A stretch of 64,000 nucleotides of DNA, taken from positions 186,001-250,000 of the forward strand of contig CAJUBA010000001.1 of assembly GCA_910584635.1 (NCBI GenBank). The letters are read 5' to 3'. The notes below the pieces were generated by a model. It searched no databases. It was not told the DNA's origin and was given only the letters and a program-made list of their open reading frames with translations. Shown here one piece after another: positions 34,291 to 42,672 of this stretch (positions are counted from its first letter, which is position 1; each line of letters opens with the position of its first letter). Position numbers and translations under genes: made by a program. The DNA comes from an uncultured Christensenella sp. (GTDB taxonomy: Bacteria > Bacillota > Clostridia > Christensenellales > UBA3700).

Positions 34291-35128
34291 TTTCACGGGC
34301 AATTGCCGACATCAAGGTATTGTAAAGAAGCATTGATATAGTCATAGGTCCTACTCCGCCGGGTACTGGCGAAATAAAAGACGTTTTAGGCTCAACGCTT
34401 TCAAAATCTACGTCGCCGCAAAGTTTTCCGTCTACTCTGTTTATGCCGACGTCAATTACTATAGCGCCTTCTTTGATCATATCGGCAGTAACAAACTTCG
34501 GCTTTCCTATCGCAACTATCAAAATATCCGCATTTTTGGTAAAGTCTGCAAGGTTTCGGGTTTTGCTATGGCAGACTGTTACAGTGCAATTTGCGTTTAG
34601 GAGCAACATCGCCATAGGCTTTCCTACAGTATTGCTTCTTCCAAGCACAACTGCGTTTTTACCGTTGAGATCTACCCCCGTGCTTTCGAGCATACTCATT
34701 ACTCCCAAAGGAGTACACGATACCGTACGCGGTCTGCCTAAACATAAACAACCGATATTCGACGCGTTGAATCCGTCAACGTCTTTGCTGTCGGGAATAT
34801 TGGAAAGTATTTTTTCTTCGTCGTAACCTTTCGGCAAAGGCAACTGTACTAAAATTCCGTCTACGGTCTCATCCTTGGCAAGCGATTTTATGCGATTCTC
34901 TATTTCTTCTTGCGCTGTTCCGTCGGGATATTCGTAAGACAACGAGTTGAATCCTACCTGTTTACAACCGTTTATCTTGTTGCGAACATAGGTCTGCGAC
35001 GCAGGATCCTCTCCCACTATTATTACAGCCAAAGTGGGTTTTCTTGAATATTTGCTTTCAAAATCCGCAGTCATAGCCATAATTTTTTCAAGAGTTTTTG
35101 CAGCCACTTCCTTTCCGTAAATTAACAT
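34280..35128 (-). CDS. folD: Methylene-THF dehydrogenase / methenyl-THF cyclohydrolase
   Basis: One-carbon folate metabolism. 282 aa. YVRNKINGCKQVGF (~50-63, catalytic Lys), VDGILVQLPLPKGYDE (~77-92), KDVDGF (~118), VLGRSNTVGKPMAMLLLNANCTVT (in part, ~161-175), DVGINR and PVPGGVGPMTISML (~254-267). Ribosome site GAGAGG lies before ATG. Downstream of nusB by 1 base. Confidence 0.97.
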   Translation of the reverse strand: MLIYGKEVAAKTLEKIMAMTADFESKYSRKPTLAVIIVGEDPASQTYVRNKINGCKQVGFNSLSYEYPDGTAQEEIENRIKSLAKDETVDGILVQLPLPKGYDEEKILSNIPDSKDVDGFNASNIGCLCLGRPRTVSCTPLGVMSMLESTGVDLNGKNAVVLGRSNTVGKPMAMLLLNANCTVTVCHSKTRNLADFTKNADILIVAIGKPKFVTADMIKEGAIVIDVGINRVDGKLCGDVDFESVEPKTSFISPVPGGVGPMTISMLLYNTLMSAIARENER

Positions 35129-35129
35129 A

Positions 35130-35540
35130 TTATACCTCTCTGCTTAATTCGTTGTACACGCCTTTCAAAACGCCGTTTACAAATTTATTGCTGTTTTCAG
35201 TAGAAAACGTTTTTACCAATTCAATCGCTTCGCTTATTGAAACTTTGAGCGGAATGTCTTTTATGTATTTCATTTCATAACATGCCAAAAGCAAACCCGC
35301 AAGATCAGGTTTGTAAATTCTGTCTATTCTGAAATTTTTGCTGTTGTCGGCAATCATTGCCATAAGTTCTTCGTAATGATTTTTAACTCCGTTGACAACC
35401 TCGCCTATATATTCGGCGTCGCTTTCGCTTATGTCTTCGGCATTTAGCATAGCGTCATAAGTCTTGGAATCAACTTCTTTTGAAAATAAATATCCGAATA
35501 TCAACTGATACGCGCTGAGTCTTGCGCTTCTTCTGCTCAT
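35130..35540 (-). CDS. nusB: Transcription antitermination factor NusB
   Basis: Part of the rRNA antitermination complex. Start set at ATG 35540 (136 aa) because AAGGAG lies 9 bases upstream; the frame from 35564 would contain that site. SRRSARLSAYQLIFGYLFS at the N-terminus and the C-terminal EMKYIKDIPLKVSISEAIELVKTFST (in part), KFVNGVLKGVY match the family. Confidence 0.94.
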   Translation of the reverse strand: MSRRSARLSAYQLIFGYLFSKEVDSKTYDAMLNAEDISESDAEYIGEVVNGVKNHYEELMAMIADNSKNFRIDRIYKPDLAGLLLACYEMKYIKDIPLKVSISEAIELVKTFSTENSNKFVNGVLKGVYNELSREV

Positions 35541-35560
35541 TTGTATACTCCTTCGACCAA

Positions 35561-35914
35561 TCAATTGCCGGAAACTATTCCGACAACATTTACGTTTACG
35601 CTACTCACTTTATAAAAAGTTGATTTTTCTATTTCCTGTTTGATTTTTTCTTGCAATTTGCAAACTACCACAGGTATTACGTATCCGTAATATATGTTGA
35701 CAGAAATTTCTATTTTCGCAAGTCTGTTGTCATATATTACTACGTCTATAGCCTTGTTTTTATTTTTTCTATTCTTTGAGTCGCTTTTTCCGCTACCGTA
35801 GGTAACAGATACTACACCGTCGACCTGCGAAGCCGCGCTGCCCGTTATAGAAGATATTACGTTTATATAAGTTTCGTTGGATTTGCCGCTGTCAAATCCC
35901 ATTTCTCTTGCCAT
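35561..35914 (-). CDS. Asp23/Gls24 family protein (YqhY-like)
   Basis: 117 aa envelope-stress-type protein; YqhY homologues lie next to nusB in Bacillus and Clostridia and have been linked to acetyl-CoA carboxylase control. Core: YINVISSITGSAASQVDGVVSV (in part) and IYYGYVIPVVVCKLQEKIK. Ribosome site GGAGG precedes ATG. First gene of the nusB-folD-xseAB-ispA-dxs transcript. Confidence 0.9.
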   Translation of the reverse strand: MAREMGFDSGKSNETYINVISSITGSAASQVDGVVSVTYGSGKSDSKNRKNKNKAIDVVIYDNRLAKIEISVNIYYGYVIPVVVCKLQEKIKQEIEKSTFYKVSSVNVNVVGIVSGN

Positions 35915-35936
35915 TTATACCTCCGTTGTTATTTTA

Positions 35937-35965
35937 ATTCTAGCATAACAAAATTATTTTGACAA
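35937..35965 (-). promoter_or_regulatory. Promoter of the asp23-nusB-folD operon
   Basis: TTGTCA (35960-35965), 17-bp spacer, extended TGC-TAGAAT (35937-35942), ~23 bases before ATG with GGAGG in between. The remaining bases to 36060 are AT-rich with nothing else visible. Confidence 0.8.
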
Positions 35966-36061
35966 GTATAGATTGTATTATTTATATAATTATAATTATT
36001 AAAGTAATGTTTATTTATGACAAATATTAAATTACTGTAAAAAATATTGTATAAAAGAGAA

Positions 36062-36088
36062 TTTGCCGACCTTTTGGGGATCGGCAAA
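36062..36088 (-). terminator. Hairpin ending the spoIIIA operon
   Basis: TTTGCCGA (36062-36069) and TCGGCAAA (36081-36088) with inner CC/GG pairs, 29 bases after the spoIIIAH stop; a weak T-rich tail follows on the minus strand. Confidence 0.7.
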
Positions 36089-36116
36089 AGCATCAGAATA
36101 TTCTGCGATATATATG

Positions 36117-36653
36117 TTATGCAGAATAAGGAACTACATAGATTTGATTAGCGACATAATCGGTTTCTTGCAGAATCGTTCCCAAGATTTGAGCAACTTC
36201 TTCTCTGCTGAGTTCTGCTTGCTTAACGATTACGTTAAGGTTGTTTGTGCTCATCGTAACTACTGCGTCTTCAAAACCTTTCGCTTTGATAAGACTTTCA
36301 AGTACGAGTTCTTTTTCGATAAACGAAAGAAGTTCTACCTGCTTGTCTTGAGCGGTTGCTTTTACGCTTTCGCTAGTGCTTTCGGAAGAGATTATAGCGT
36401 CGAGATAACTGAATTCTTCCGCTCTGGCGGTTTCTCTGTTACTTCTGTGCGAAGAAAAGAATGTTTCTACCGCAGTACCGTCGTTTCCGCCGTTGACGAG
36501 ATTATCGTCATTGTCTTTAATTTGAGTGTTCAGAACGTAGTTCAACACTCCCGTTACCACCAACAGCGCTACCATACAGCAAAGTACAAGCACCTTTTTT
36601 CCGTTTGAAGACAGTTTTTTTGTTTTTTCTTTTTTTGCCATGTTGACCTCCAA
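36117..36653 (-). CDS. spoIIIAH: Stage III sporulation protein AH
   Basis: Mother-cell half of the SpoIIIAH-SpoIIQ channel linking mother cell and forespore. 178 aa: short basic N-terminus, one span (~17-40, KVLVLCCMVALLVVTGVLNY), Ser/Asp-rich linker and the C-terminal YscJ/FliF-like domain (~95-178, VVTMSTNNLNVIVKQAELSREEVAQI in part). Last gene of the eight-gene operon, AG stop 1 base away. Confidence 0.93.
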   Translation of the reverse strand: MEVNMAKKEKTKKLSSNGKKVLVLCCMVALLVVTGVLNYVLNTQIKDNDDNLVNGGNDGTAVETFFSSHRSNRETARAEEFSYLDAIISSESTSESVKATAQDKQVELLSFIEKELVLESLIKAKGFEDAVVTMSTNNLNVIVKQAELSREEVAQILGTILQETDYVANQIYVVPYSA

Positions 36654-37067
36654 TTATTTCATTTCAAAAATTTGTATATTATTAGCCTCTATTTTAAGAA
36701 GCGTGCATAACGCGTTTGTTATCTTTATTCTTGTGTAAATATCTTGTCCGCCTTGCGCAACGACAACTACGCCCTGTATGTTGTCGGTTGAGTTCAAAGA
36801 CCCTTCGTTTATTTCTTCCTCTCCGTATTTGTAGGTTATCAGTACTTCGCATTCTCCCACACCGTCTATACTGGACAGTATGCTTTTTACCTCTCCTATC
36901 AATCCGTCTTGTTTCTGCGAAGTTGAAGTCGACTTTGTTTCGCCGTTGCCAGTCATCGCATTTACACTAAAATATACGCATATTGCCACCACGGCTATGA
37001 CCAATGCGCAAATTATCTCAAAACCTTTTATTTTTCGACACCTTTCTACAATCTCTTTTACTTTCAT
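36654..37067 (-). CDS. spoIIIAG: Stage III sporulation protein AG
   Basis: Ring-forming channel component. 137 aa, shorter than in Bacillus (~229). One span (~18-36), linker, then the ring-building motif domain (DGVGECEVLITYKYGEEE; VVVVAQGGQDIYTRIKITNAL in part). Ribosome site AAGGAGG lies before ATG. Confidence 0.92.
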   Translation of the reverse strand: MKVKEIVERCRKIKGFEIICALVIAVVAICVYFSVNAMTGNGETKSTSTSQKQDGLIGEVKSILSSIDGVGECEVLITYKYGEEEINEGSLNSTDNIQGVVVVAQGGQDIYTRIKITNALCTLLKIEANNIQIFEMK

Positions 37068-37069
37068 TT

Positions 37070-37513
37070 TTAAGTATCCTCCTTTTCAACCGTCGCTCTG
37101 CCCACATATTCTGTTATAATTGACCTTATCTTCTTCCATTCGTCATCAGTCAAATCAGAGTTCTTTACCACGACTTTTCTAATCGTATAAGCGTAATCTT
37201 CGTCAAACGTGATTTCAAAAATTATATTATCGTAGCCGTTTGAAGATAGTTTTTCTTGCAATCCCTCTGTTACGCTTTTATGTATACTGTCTTTTAACGA
37301 TTGATAATAGTCTTCGTCTATTTGTATATTTCCTCCGTCATCGGTTACAAAGTCTTTGAAGAAATCTCCTTTCATCATTTTCGGCAAGGGCGCGACAATA
37401 ACGAAAATAACGATAATCGAAAAGATTCCTCTAATATATTTTGTGTTTTCCCCCTCGGGCAACACTATCTCTATCAATACGCCAAGACTTACCACTCCGA
37501 CGATACCTATCAA
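37070..37513 (-). CDS. spoIIIAF: Stage III sporulation protein AF
   Basis: 147 aa. Two N-terminal spans (~3-18, ~28-45) and a soluble C-terminal domain with NVIIFEITF-like IIFEITFDEDYAYTIRKV. The start is a TTG at 37513, twelve bases after the AE stop; the ribosome site is unclear, so the first residues are uncertain. Identity follows from operon order and topology. Confidence 0.85.
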   Translation of the reverse strand: MIGIVGVVSLGVLIEIVLPEGENTKYIRGIFSIIVIFVIVAPLPKMMKGDFFKDFVTDDGGNIQIDEDYYQSLKDSIHKSVTEGLQEKLSSNGYDNIIFEITFDEDYAYTIRKVVVKNSDLTDDEWKKIRSIITEYVGRATVEKEDT

Positions 37514-37525
37514 CCACGCGCTCGT

Positions 37526-38740
37526 CTAAATCACCCCCACATTGAAAGTATAGATAACCAACATGACCGTCAGTAAAAACATAAATCCGACGCCGACAAG
37601 CGATACTATGAGCAGCGTCAAATTAGTCGATACTCCGTGCAACATTTTACTGAATTTGCTATCGCAAATCGGTTCTATAATACCGCTTGCAAGTTTTAAC
37701 CCCAATCCCAACACTGCGATTTTTATAGTGGGCAACGCTATTACCGAAAGTATCATAAGCAGGCTTACGATACCGAGCGAGTTTTTAATCAATACAAGAC
37801 TCGCCAACATTAAATCGAATCCGTCTGACAAATATCCGCCGAGAATAGGAACGTAACTTTGAATTGCAAACTTCGCGGTCTTTATTGAAATACTGTCGAT
37901 TACTCCTCCGGTCAGTCCTTGGAATGTCAAAAACGCGATAAATAAACTGAATACTCCTCCCAAAACGTAAGTCGCGCTCGATCTGAAAAAACCGGTAAGT
38001 CTGTCCAGTTTTACGCTCTTTGTAAGGTTTCCAATTACGCTAAACGCTATAGCCGCTATAAAAAACGGAATTATTATATTTGCTATAAACGATGTGATAA
38101 ATGTCGTAAGCGTTACCATCATAGGTTTGAATACCGCCGAGGAATTTACGCCTCCGAGCAACGTTACCAACGTTAAGAGCGTAGGAAATATTGCTTCCAT
38201 TACTTTTTTTATAGAAGTAATAGTATTGGTCGTTAAGGATATTACCGAACCTATTTCAACCATAACAATCAATATTATTGCACTGTAAGTAGCGAAATAA
38301 ATAAGTTTTTTCGTAGGCTGTCGAACGAATCCGGAACTTAATCCTTCCAGCAAACTGTATATTATAGCCACTGCAACAATAGTCAGCACCATAGGCAAAA
38401 CGTCCAATATGCTTTTACCTACGCTTTTGGATATAATTGATATAAAATCAGAAAAATTTCCTTGAAAATCTCCGTCTATTATTGATTTGATAGTGGAGAC
38501 CGCGTCGTTTCCGAACAATGTCCTAAAATCGTTTTCCAAGGACGCCAAGAGTTCTTCTAATTTGCTCAAATCCATTTTCGATAGATTTTCATCTACGTTA
38601 TCCTCAATGATTTCCTCTCCCGATTGCGACTTGTCCGCAAAACAGATTTCAGGCGAATAAAAAGAAAATACCGCAACTGCGCATATCGCGATTAAAAGGA
38701 CAAAATATACGCTATGTGTAGGTAATTTCCTTCTTTTCAT
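37526..38740 (-). CDS. spoIIIAE: Stage III sporulation protein AE
   Basis: Polytopic membrane protein of the SpoIIIA complex. Start corrected to ATG 38740 (404 aa): the upstream frame to 38866 would overlap spoIIIAD by 124 bases, whereas ATG 38740 follows the AD stop by 2 bases and gives a signal peptide (KLPTHSVYFVLLIAICAVAV). An acidic N-terminal domain and about eight spans follow. Confidence 0.92.
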   Translation of the reverse strand: MKRRKLPTHSVYFVLLIAICAVAVFSFYSPEICFADKSQSGEEIIEDNVDENLSKMDLSKLEELLASLENDFRTLFGNDAVSTIKSIIDGDFQGNFSDFISIISKSVGKSILDVLPMVLTIVAVAIIYSLLEGLSSGFVRQPTKKLIYFATYSAIILIVMVEIGSVISLTTNTITSIKKVMEAIFPTLLTLVTLLGGVNSSAVFKPMMVTLTTFITSFIANIIIPFFIAAIAFSVIGNLTKSVKLDRLTGFFRSSATYVLGGVFSLFIAFLTFQGLTGGVIDSISIKTAKFAIQSYVPILGGYLSDGFDLMLASLVLIKNSLGIVSLLMILSVIALPTIKIAVLGLGLKLASGIIEPICDSKFSKMLHGVSTNLTLLIVSLVGVGFMFLLTVMLVIYTFNVGVI

Positions 38741-38742
38741 TT

Positions 38743-39126
38743 TCAAAGTATCTCCACTATTACGTTTATAAGGTTTTCTATTATAGGAAGAGCAAGTAAG
38801 AATATCGCAATTTTTCCCGCAAACGAAACTTTTTTTCCTATACTTCCCGACCCTAAATCGTCGCATACGCTTTGACTGTATTCCGTTATGTAACCTATTC
38901 CGATAATTTTCAGAAGACTGGCAAATAAATCGGAATTTACTCCGGTTTTATCAATAATTGCCTGAAACGATAGTATTACTTTCGAAAACGAAGCAAGCGC
39001 AATTATCAATAAGATTATGCCGGTAGCCAATGTTGAGAGCGCGGCGTATTGAGATTGAGTATTTTTCAATACCAAAGTACACACACACCCTACTATTGCA
39101 ATTCCGACGATTTTGAAAATATCCAT
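38743..39126 (-). CDS. spoIIIAD: Stage III sporulation protein AD
   Basis: 127 aa, three to four spans, with KIIGIGYITEYSQSVCDDLG (~73-92) and SFAGKIAIFLLALPIIENL typical of the family. Sits between AC and AE. Confidence 0.93.
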   Translation of the reverse strand: MDIFKIVGIAIVGCVCTLVLKNTQSQYAALSTLATGIILLIIALASFSKVILSFQAIIDKTGVNSDLFASLLKIIGIGYITEYSQSVCDDLGSGSIGKKVSFAGKIAIFLLALPIIENLINVIVEIL

Positions 39127-39133
39127 ACGCCAC

Positions 39134-39331
39134 CTAATATAAATTAAGCAGAGATTTCAAAGTATCGAACAGTCCGCCCAACATATCCAATACTAAAATA
39201 AGCACAAGAATCAATCCCGCTATCGTAACGAAATTTGCGATTTCATCCTTATCGCTCTTTTTAAGCACGACGTTTATAATCGCCGTGAGCAAACCTATAC
39301 CCGCTATCTTAAAAATAATATCAACTGCCAT
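39134..39331 (-). CDS. spoIIIAC: Stage III sporulation protein AC
   Basis: 65 aa, two spans (~3-22 and ~30-50) separated by a short loop with KKSDKDEIA, as in the small AC proteins. Starts 11 bases after AB. Confidence 0.93.
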   Translation of the reverse strand: MAVDIIFKIAGIGLLTAIINVVLKKSDKDEIANFVTIAGLILVLILVLDMLGGLFDTLKSLLNLY

Positions 39332-39342
39332 ATTAGTCCTCG

Positions 39343-39846
39343 CTATGCTAAAATTATCATTATTGCAATTCCCAACAAAAGTCCGAGTTTGGACAGCAGA
39401 TTACCTGTGGATTTGCAATCTTTCTCGGCTTTTATCAAAGTTTTTTCCATTTCCGCTTTGCATAAATTCAATCTTGACAGTTGCGTATCGTAATCGAATT
39501 TACCCAGCGCCGTAAAAAATTCCGATAAATACGCTTTGTCAATCTTTTTCAGATACTTACTGTCAAAGCATTTTGAAATTTTTTCTTTTTCCTGTGTCGA
39601 TTCTATAACTACTATGTAGTTATTCAAATTTCTAGAGAACTCGCCTTTTGAAGAAGCGATATATTTTTTAGTTATTTCCGGCAAACGGTCTTTTGCATAA
39701 CTTATCCCATCTATCAGTAAAAGTAAAAAATCGTTAAAGTCAGATAGATAGCGATACCTTTTGTCATAGTAACTTTTTCCGATAATCCCCAAATACGCGC
39801 TTATAAAGCACAAAATTCCGCCTATTGCCAATTTGAGCATTCGCAA
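39343..39846 (-). CDS. spoIIIAB: Stage III sporulation protein AB
   Basis: 167 aa with a hydrophobic N-terminus (~5-22), a central helical domain (FLLLIDGISYAKDRLPEI) and a C-terminal span (LLSKLGLLLGIAIMIILA). Its fold is related to type II secretion GspF-type platform proteins. Starts 15 bases after AA. Confidence 0.92.
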   Translation of the reverse strand: MRMLKLAIGGILCFISAYLGIIGKSYYDKRYRYLSDFNDFLLLLIDGISYAKDRLPEITKKYIASSKGEFSRNLNNYIVVIESTQEKEKISKCFDSKYLKKIDKAYLSEFFTALGKFDYDTQLSRLNLCKAEMEKTLIKAEKDCKSTGNLLSKLGLLLGIAIMIILA

Positions 39847-39861
39847 AATTACTCCTTTTAG

Positions 39862-40716
39862 TTACTGTCTTATATCAATGACTTTATCTATGTTGCCAAT
39901 CCCTACTATGCTTACCATATAACCGATATTGTCTAGCAGTTTTGAATAAACCCGACTTCTTTTCAAACTCGCAGGATCGTCCGAATGTACCGTCGCTATA
40001 ATCTTGACTCCGCACCTTACGCAATCCGCGATACACTCGATTTCTTTTTCTCCGAATATTTCGTCGGTAGCAATTATATCGGGACGCATACTTCTGACTT
40101 GCGAAGCGTAAGCGGAAATTTTGGGAATTCCCAACGCCACGTCCGTACAGTCGCCCAAATTTATAGTTTGCTTACCGTCGCTTATACCGCTCAATTCTCC
40201 TCTTTCATCCAATACCAAGACGTTGTATCCTTCTTCCGAAAGACGTCTTATCATATATCTTAACAACGTTGTTTTACCGTATCCGGGTTTGGATATAATC
40301 AGCGTATTTCTGAAATTTTTAATGATATTATCGATTCTTCTGTCGTGAATTTCTATATAATGCGGAATTCTTATACACAGCGACGTTATATTTTTAACAG
40401 CGCATAAACTTCCGCCCTTCATTACTCCTTCTCCGGTAATTCCTATTCTTATTCCCCCGTCGTAAGTTATATATCCGTCGACGATATTTGTATTGTACGC
40501 GTAAAGCGAAGACTTTGTAGCGCGCGACAGTATTTCTCCAATCTCACCCGATGAAACAAACATTTCGCCTCCGAGTTTTTGATACCGACCGATTAGCGAA
40601 TAGTACACCGGTTTGCCTACCCTTAGACGAATTTCGCTCAATTCGTTAAAATTGCAGACTTTATACAATTCGTTGTATATGCTGAGCGGCAATAATTTCG
40701 AAAGCAATCTTTCCAT
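39862..40716 (-). CDS. spoIIIAA: Stage III sporulation protein AA (ATPase)
   Basis: Secretion-type ATPase thought to power the SpoIIIA machine. 284 aa. Walker A SKPGYGKTTLLRYM (~143-156), VLVLDERGELSG (~172-183) and Walker B region RPDIIATDEIFG with VHSDD following. First gene of the operon behind a sigma-E-like promoter; only a weak ribosome site. Confidence 0.94.
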   Translation of the reverse strand: MERLLSKLLPLSIYNELYKVCNFNELSEIRLRVGKPVYYSLIGRYQKLGGEMFVSSGEIGEILSRATKSSLYAYNTNIVDGYITYDGGIRIGITGEGVMKGGSLCAVKNITSLCIRIPHYIEIHDRRIDNIIKNFRNTLIISKPGYGKTTLLRYMIRRLSEEGYNVLVLDERGELSGISDGKQTINLGDCTDVALGIPKISAYASQVRSMRPDIIATDEIFGEKEIECIADCVRCGVKIIATVHSDDPASLKRSRVYSKLLDNIGYMVSIVGIGNIDKVIDIRQ

Positions 40717-40741
40717 ACAATATCTTAATATTTAATAAACT

Positions 40742-40771
40742 TAGGTATGACGAAAATACAAATGTATATTT
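40742..40771 (-). promoter_or_regulatory. Sigma-E-like promoter of the spoIIIA operon
   Basis: Minus strand AAATATA (40771-40765), 15 bases, CATACCTA (40749-40742), close to the sigma-E pattern KMATATW-N14-CATACRHT. It lies 26 bases before the spoIIIAA ATG, and the operon is a known sigma-E target in Bacillus. Confidence 0.6.
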
Positions 40772-40908
40772 TTTACTGAATTATTCGACATTTTTTATTG
40801 GTTTTTATTATTTAATAATAGAAAATATAAAATAAATTTTGTGGAAAATCTTTTACTTTTTATTAAATTTTAGAATTAAATACAACATTTATCCACAAAA
40901 AAAGCAAA

Positions 40909-40935
40909 ACCGACCTATAAACTAAATAGGTCGGT
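40909..40935 (-). terminator. Terminator after efp
   Basis: ACCGACCTAT (40909-40918), loop of seven, ATAGGTCGGT (40926-40935); on the minus strand it is followed by TTTTGCTTTTTTT. Confidence 0.9.
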
Positions 40936-40986
40936 AAATTTTTATCGATATAAAAAACGATTTTAAGTTAATATGTCAACTTAATT

Positions 40987-41553
40987 TTATACTCTTGACA
41001 TATATGTTCCGGTACGCGTATCAACTCTGATAGTGTCGCCTTCATTGACGAACAACGGAACTTGCAAGGTATATCCCGTTTCCAAAGTAGCGGGTTTAGT
41101 AGCGCCTTGCGTCGTATTGCCCTTAGCGCCGGGTTCGCAATGAGTAATCAAAAGTTCTACAAAGTTTGGCGGTTCAACAGAGAAAGGAGTTCCGTTATAG
41201 AAAGATACGGTAACTTCCCCGTTCTCCATAACGTATTTCAATGCGTCCTCAACGCTTTCGCTGTTGATAGGCAACATATCGTAAGATACCGGATCCATAA
41301 AATAATATAAGTCGCCGTCGTTGTAAGAATAGACCATATTCTTATGCTCAATGTGAGCCGTTGGAAATTTTGCCGTTGGGTTGAAAGTCATTTCAACGGT
41401 TCCTCCGTTAATAACGTCTCTAAGTTTTGTACGAACGAAAGCCGCGCCCTTACCCGGTTTAACGTGCAAAAAGTCAACGATAGTAACAACTTTGCCGTCC
41501 ATTTCAAATGTAACGCCCTTTCTAAAATCGCCTGCCAATACGAAATCAGCCAT
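40987..41553 (-). CDS. efp: Translation elongation factor P
   Basis: Rescues ribosomes stalled at polyproline. 188 aa. KOW-like domain with the modification-loop region LHVKPGKGAAFV (Lys ~32-35), central OB domain, and C-terminal domain with GYTLQVPLFVNEGDTIRVDT (in part) and GTYMSRV ending. Ribosome site GGAGGT precedes ATG. Forms a pair with pepP, as in many Firmicutes. Confidence 0.97.
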   Translation of the reverse strand: MADFVLAGDFRKGVTFEMDGKVVTIVDFLHVKPGKGAAFVRTKLRDVINGGTVEMTFNPTAKFPTAHIEHKNMVYSYNDGDLYYFMDPVSYDMLPINSESVEDALKYVMENGEVTVSFYNGTPFSVEPPNFVELLITHCEPGAKGNTTQGATKPATLETGYTLQVPLFVNEGDTIRVDTRTGTYMSRV

Positions 41554-41574
41554 AAAATACCTCCGAAATATAAT

Positions 41575-42609
41575 TTATAATATTATTAGTTTTTTATCTG
41601 CTTTGGTCAAATTGTTTACCGAATTTTCGATTATTTGAACCATATCTTCGATTCTTACTCCAAATTCTCCGTCTATATATAGTCCAGGCTCGATTGTAAG
41701 AATCATATTTTTTTCGAGAACTCTTTCCTCTCTTGGAGTAAGTCCCACTCCTTCGTGTATATCTATACCTACTCCGTGTCCCAACGAATGGGTAAAGTAG
41801 TTTTCCAGATTTTCATTTGCAAAGTAATCTCTTGCGATTTTATCGCCGTCTTTACCTTTTATACCTGACTTTATACCGTCCAAAGCCAATTTTTGCGCTT
41901 TCAATACGTGATTGTAAATCTCCGCTTGCTTTGAACCTACTTGTCCGTAAGCGACGGTTCTGGTCATATCCGAGCAGTATCCGTTGTATCTTGCGCCTAT
42001 ATCCATCGTTATAAAATCGCCGTCTTCCAGTTTCTTTTCGCTTCTGTGCGCGTGCGGACTCGCCGTATGCTCGCCAAATGCAACAATGCTGTCAAACGCG
42101 GGATCGCACCCGTTTTTCTGCATAATATATTCGATATAAGCCGATAATTCAATCTCGCTGATACCCTTTTTAATTATTTTCAACGCCTCAACAAACGCTT
42201 GTTCGGTAACCGATTGCGCCGATTTAATATTATTTATCTCCTCTTGCGTCTTTATATCTCTCAACGCCTCAATTTTATCGGAAATATCTATCAGTTTTTT
42301 GCCGTCGGTAATTCTTTTCAGCGCTTCATACTGTCTGTATGAAATATCGCCTTCAAATCCCACTGTGCCGCTTTCCAATAGATTGGCGCTACTGTTTAAG
42401 TCTTGACATAGAACTTCGAAATTATCACTCAACCTCTGCCTTGCTTCAAGATAATATCTCATATCTGTCAGAAAATACGATTGTTTTTTAGTAATAATAA
42501 TCTGGCAGTTTGACGATTGATAACCCGATAAATACAAAGTATTAGACGGCAACTGAATTATCAAATTATCCGTATCGGAGATATAATATAGCCTTCTGCA
42601 AACGTCCAT
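41575..42609 (-). CDS. pepP: Xaa-Pro aminopeptidase (M24)
   Basis: Removes N-terminal residues before proline. 344 aa if it starts at the second ATG (42609), which I prefer because the -10 box ends exactly six bases before it; the first ATG (42615) would lie within the promoter. Creatinase-like N-domain, then metal ligands MDIGARYNGYCSDMTRT (two Asp), HSLGHGVGIDIHEG (His), TIEPGLYI (Glu) and GVRIEDMV (Glu). Confidence 0.93.
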   Translation of the reverse strand: MDVCRRLYYISDTDNLIIQLPSNTLYLSGYQSSNCQIIITKKQSYFLTDMRYYLEARQRLSDNFEVLCQDLNSSANLLESGTVGFEGDISYRQYEALKRITDGKKLIDISDKIEALRDIKTQEEINNIKSAQSVTEQAFVEALKIIKKGISEIELSAYIEYIMQKNGCDPAFDSIVAFGEHTASPHAHRSEKKLEDGDFITMDIGARYNGYCSDMTRTVAYGQVGSKQAEIYNHVLKAQKLALDGIKSGIKGKDGDKIARDYFANENLENYFTHSLGHGVGIDIHEGVGLTPREERVLEKNMILTIEPGLYIDGEFGVRIEDMVQIIENSVNNLTKADKKLIIL

Positions 42610-42615
42610 ATCCAT

Positions 42616-42644
42616 ATTTTACCATAAAATTATTTGTATGTAAA
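42616..42644 (-). promoter_or_regulatory. pepP-efp promoter, leaderless layout
   Basis: TTTACA (42639-42644), 17-bp spacer, extended TGG-TAAAAT (42616-42621), six bases, ATG 42609. No ribosome-binding site is visible. Confidence 0.65.
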
Positions 42645-42672
42645 GTACAATATTTATTTATATATAAGAATA

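Noticed and set aside
38741..38866. Longer start for spoIIIAE
   Set aside because: Would overlap spoIIIAD by 124 bases and precede the natural signal peptide; ATG 38740 fits.
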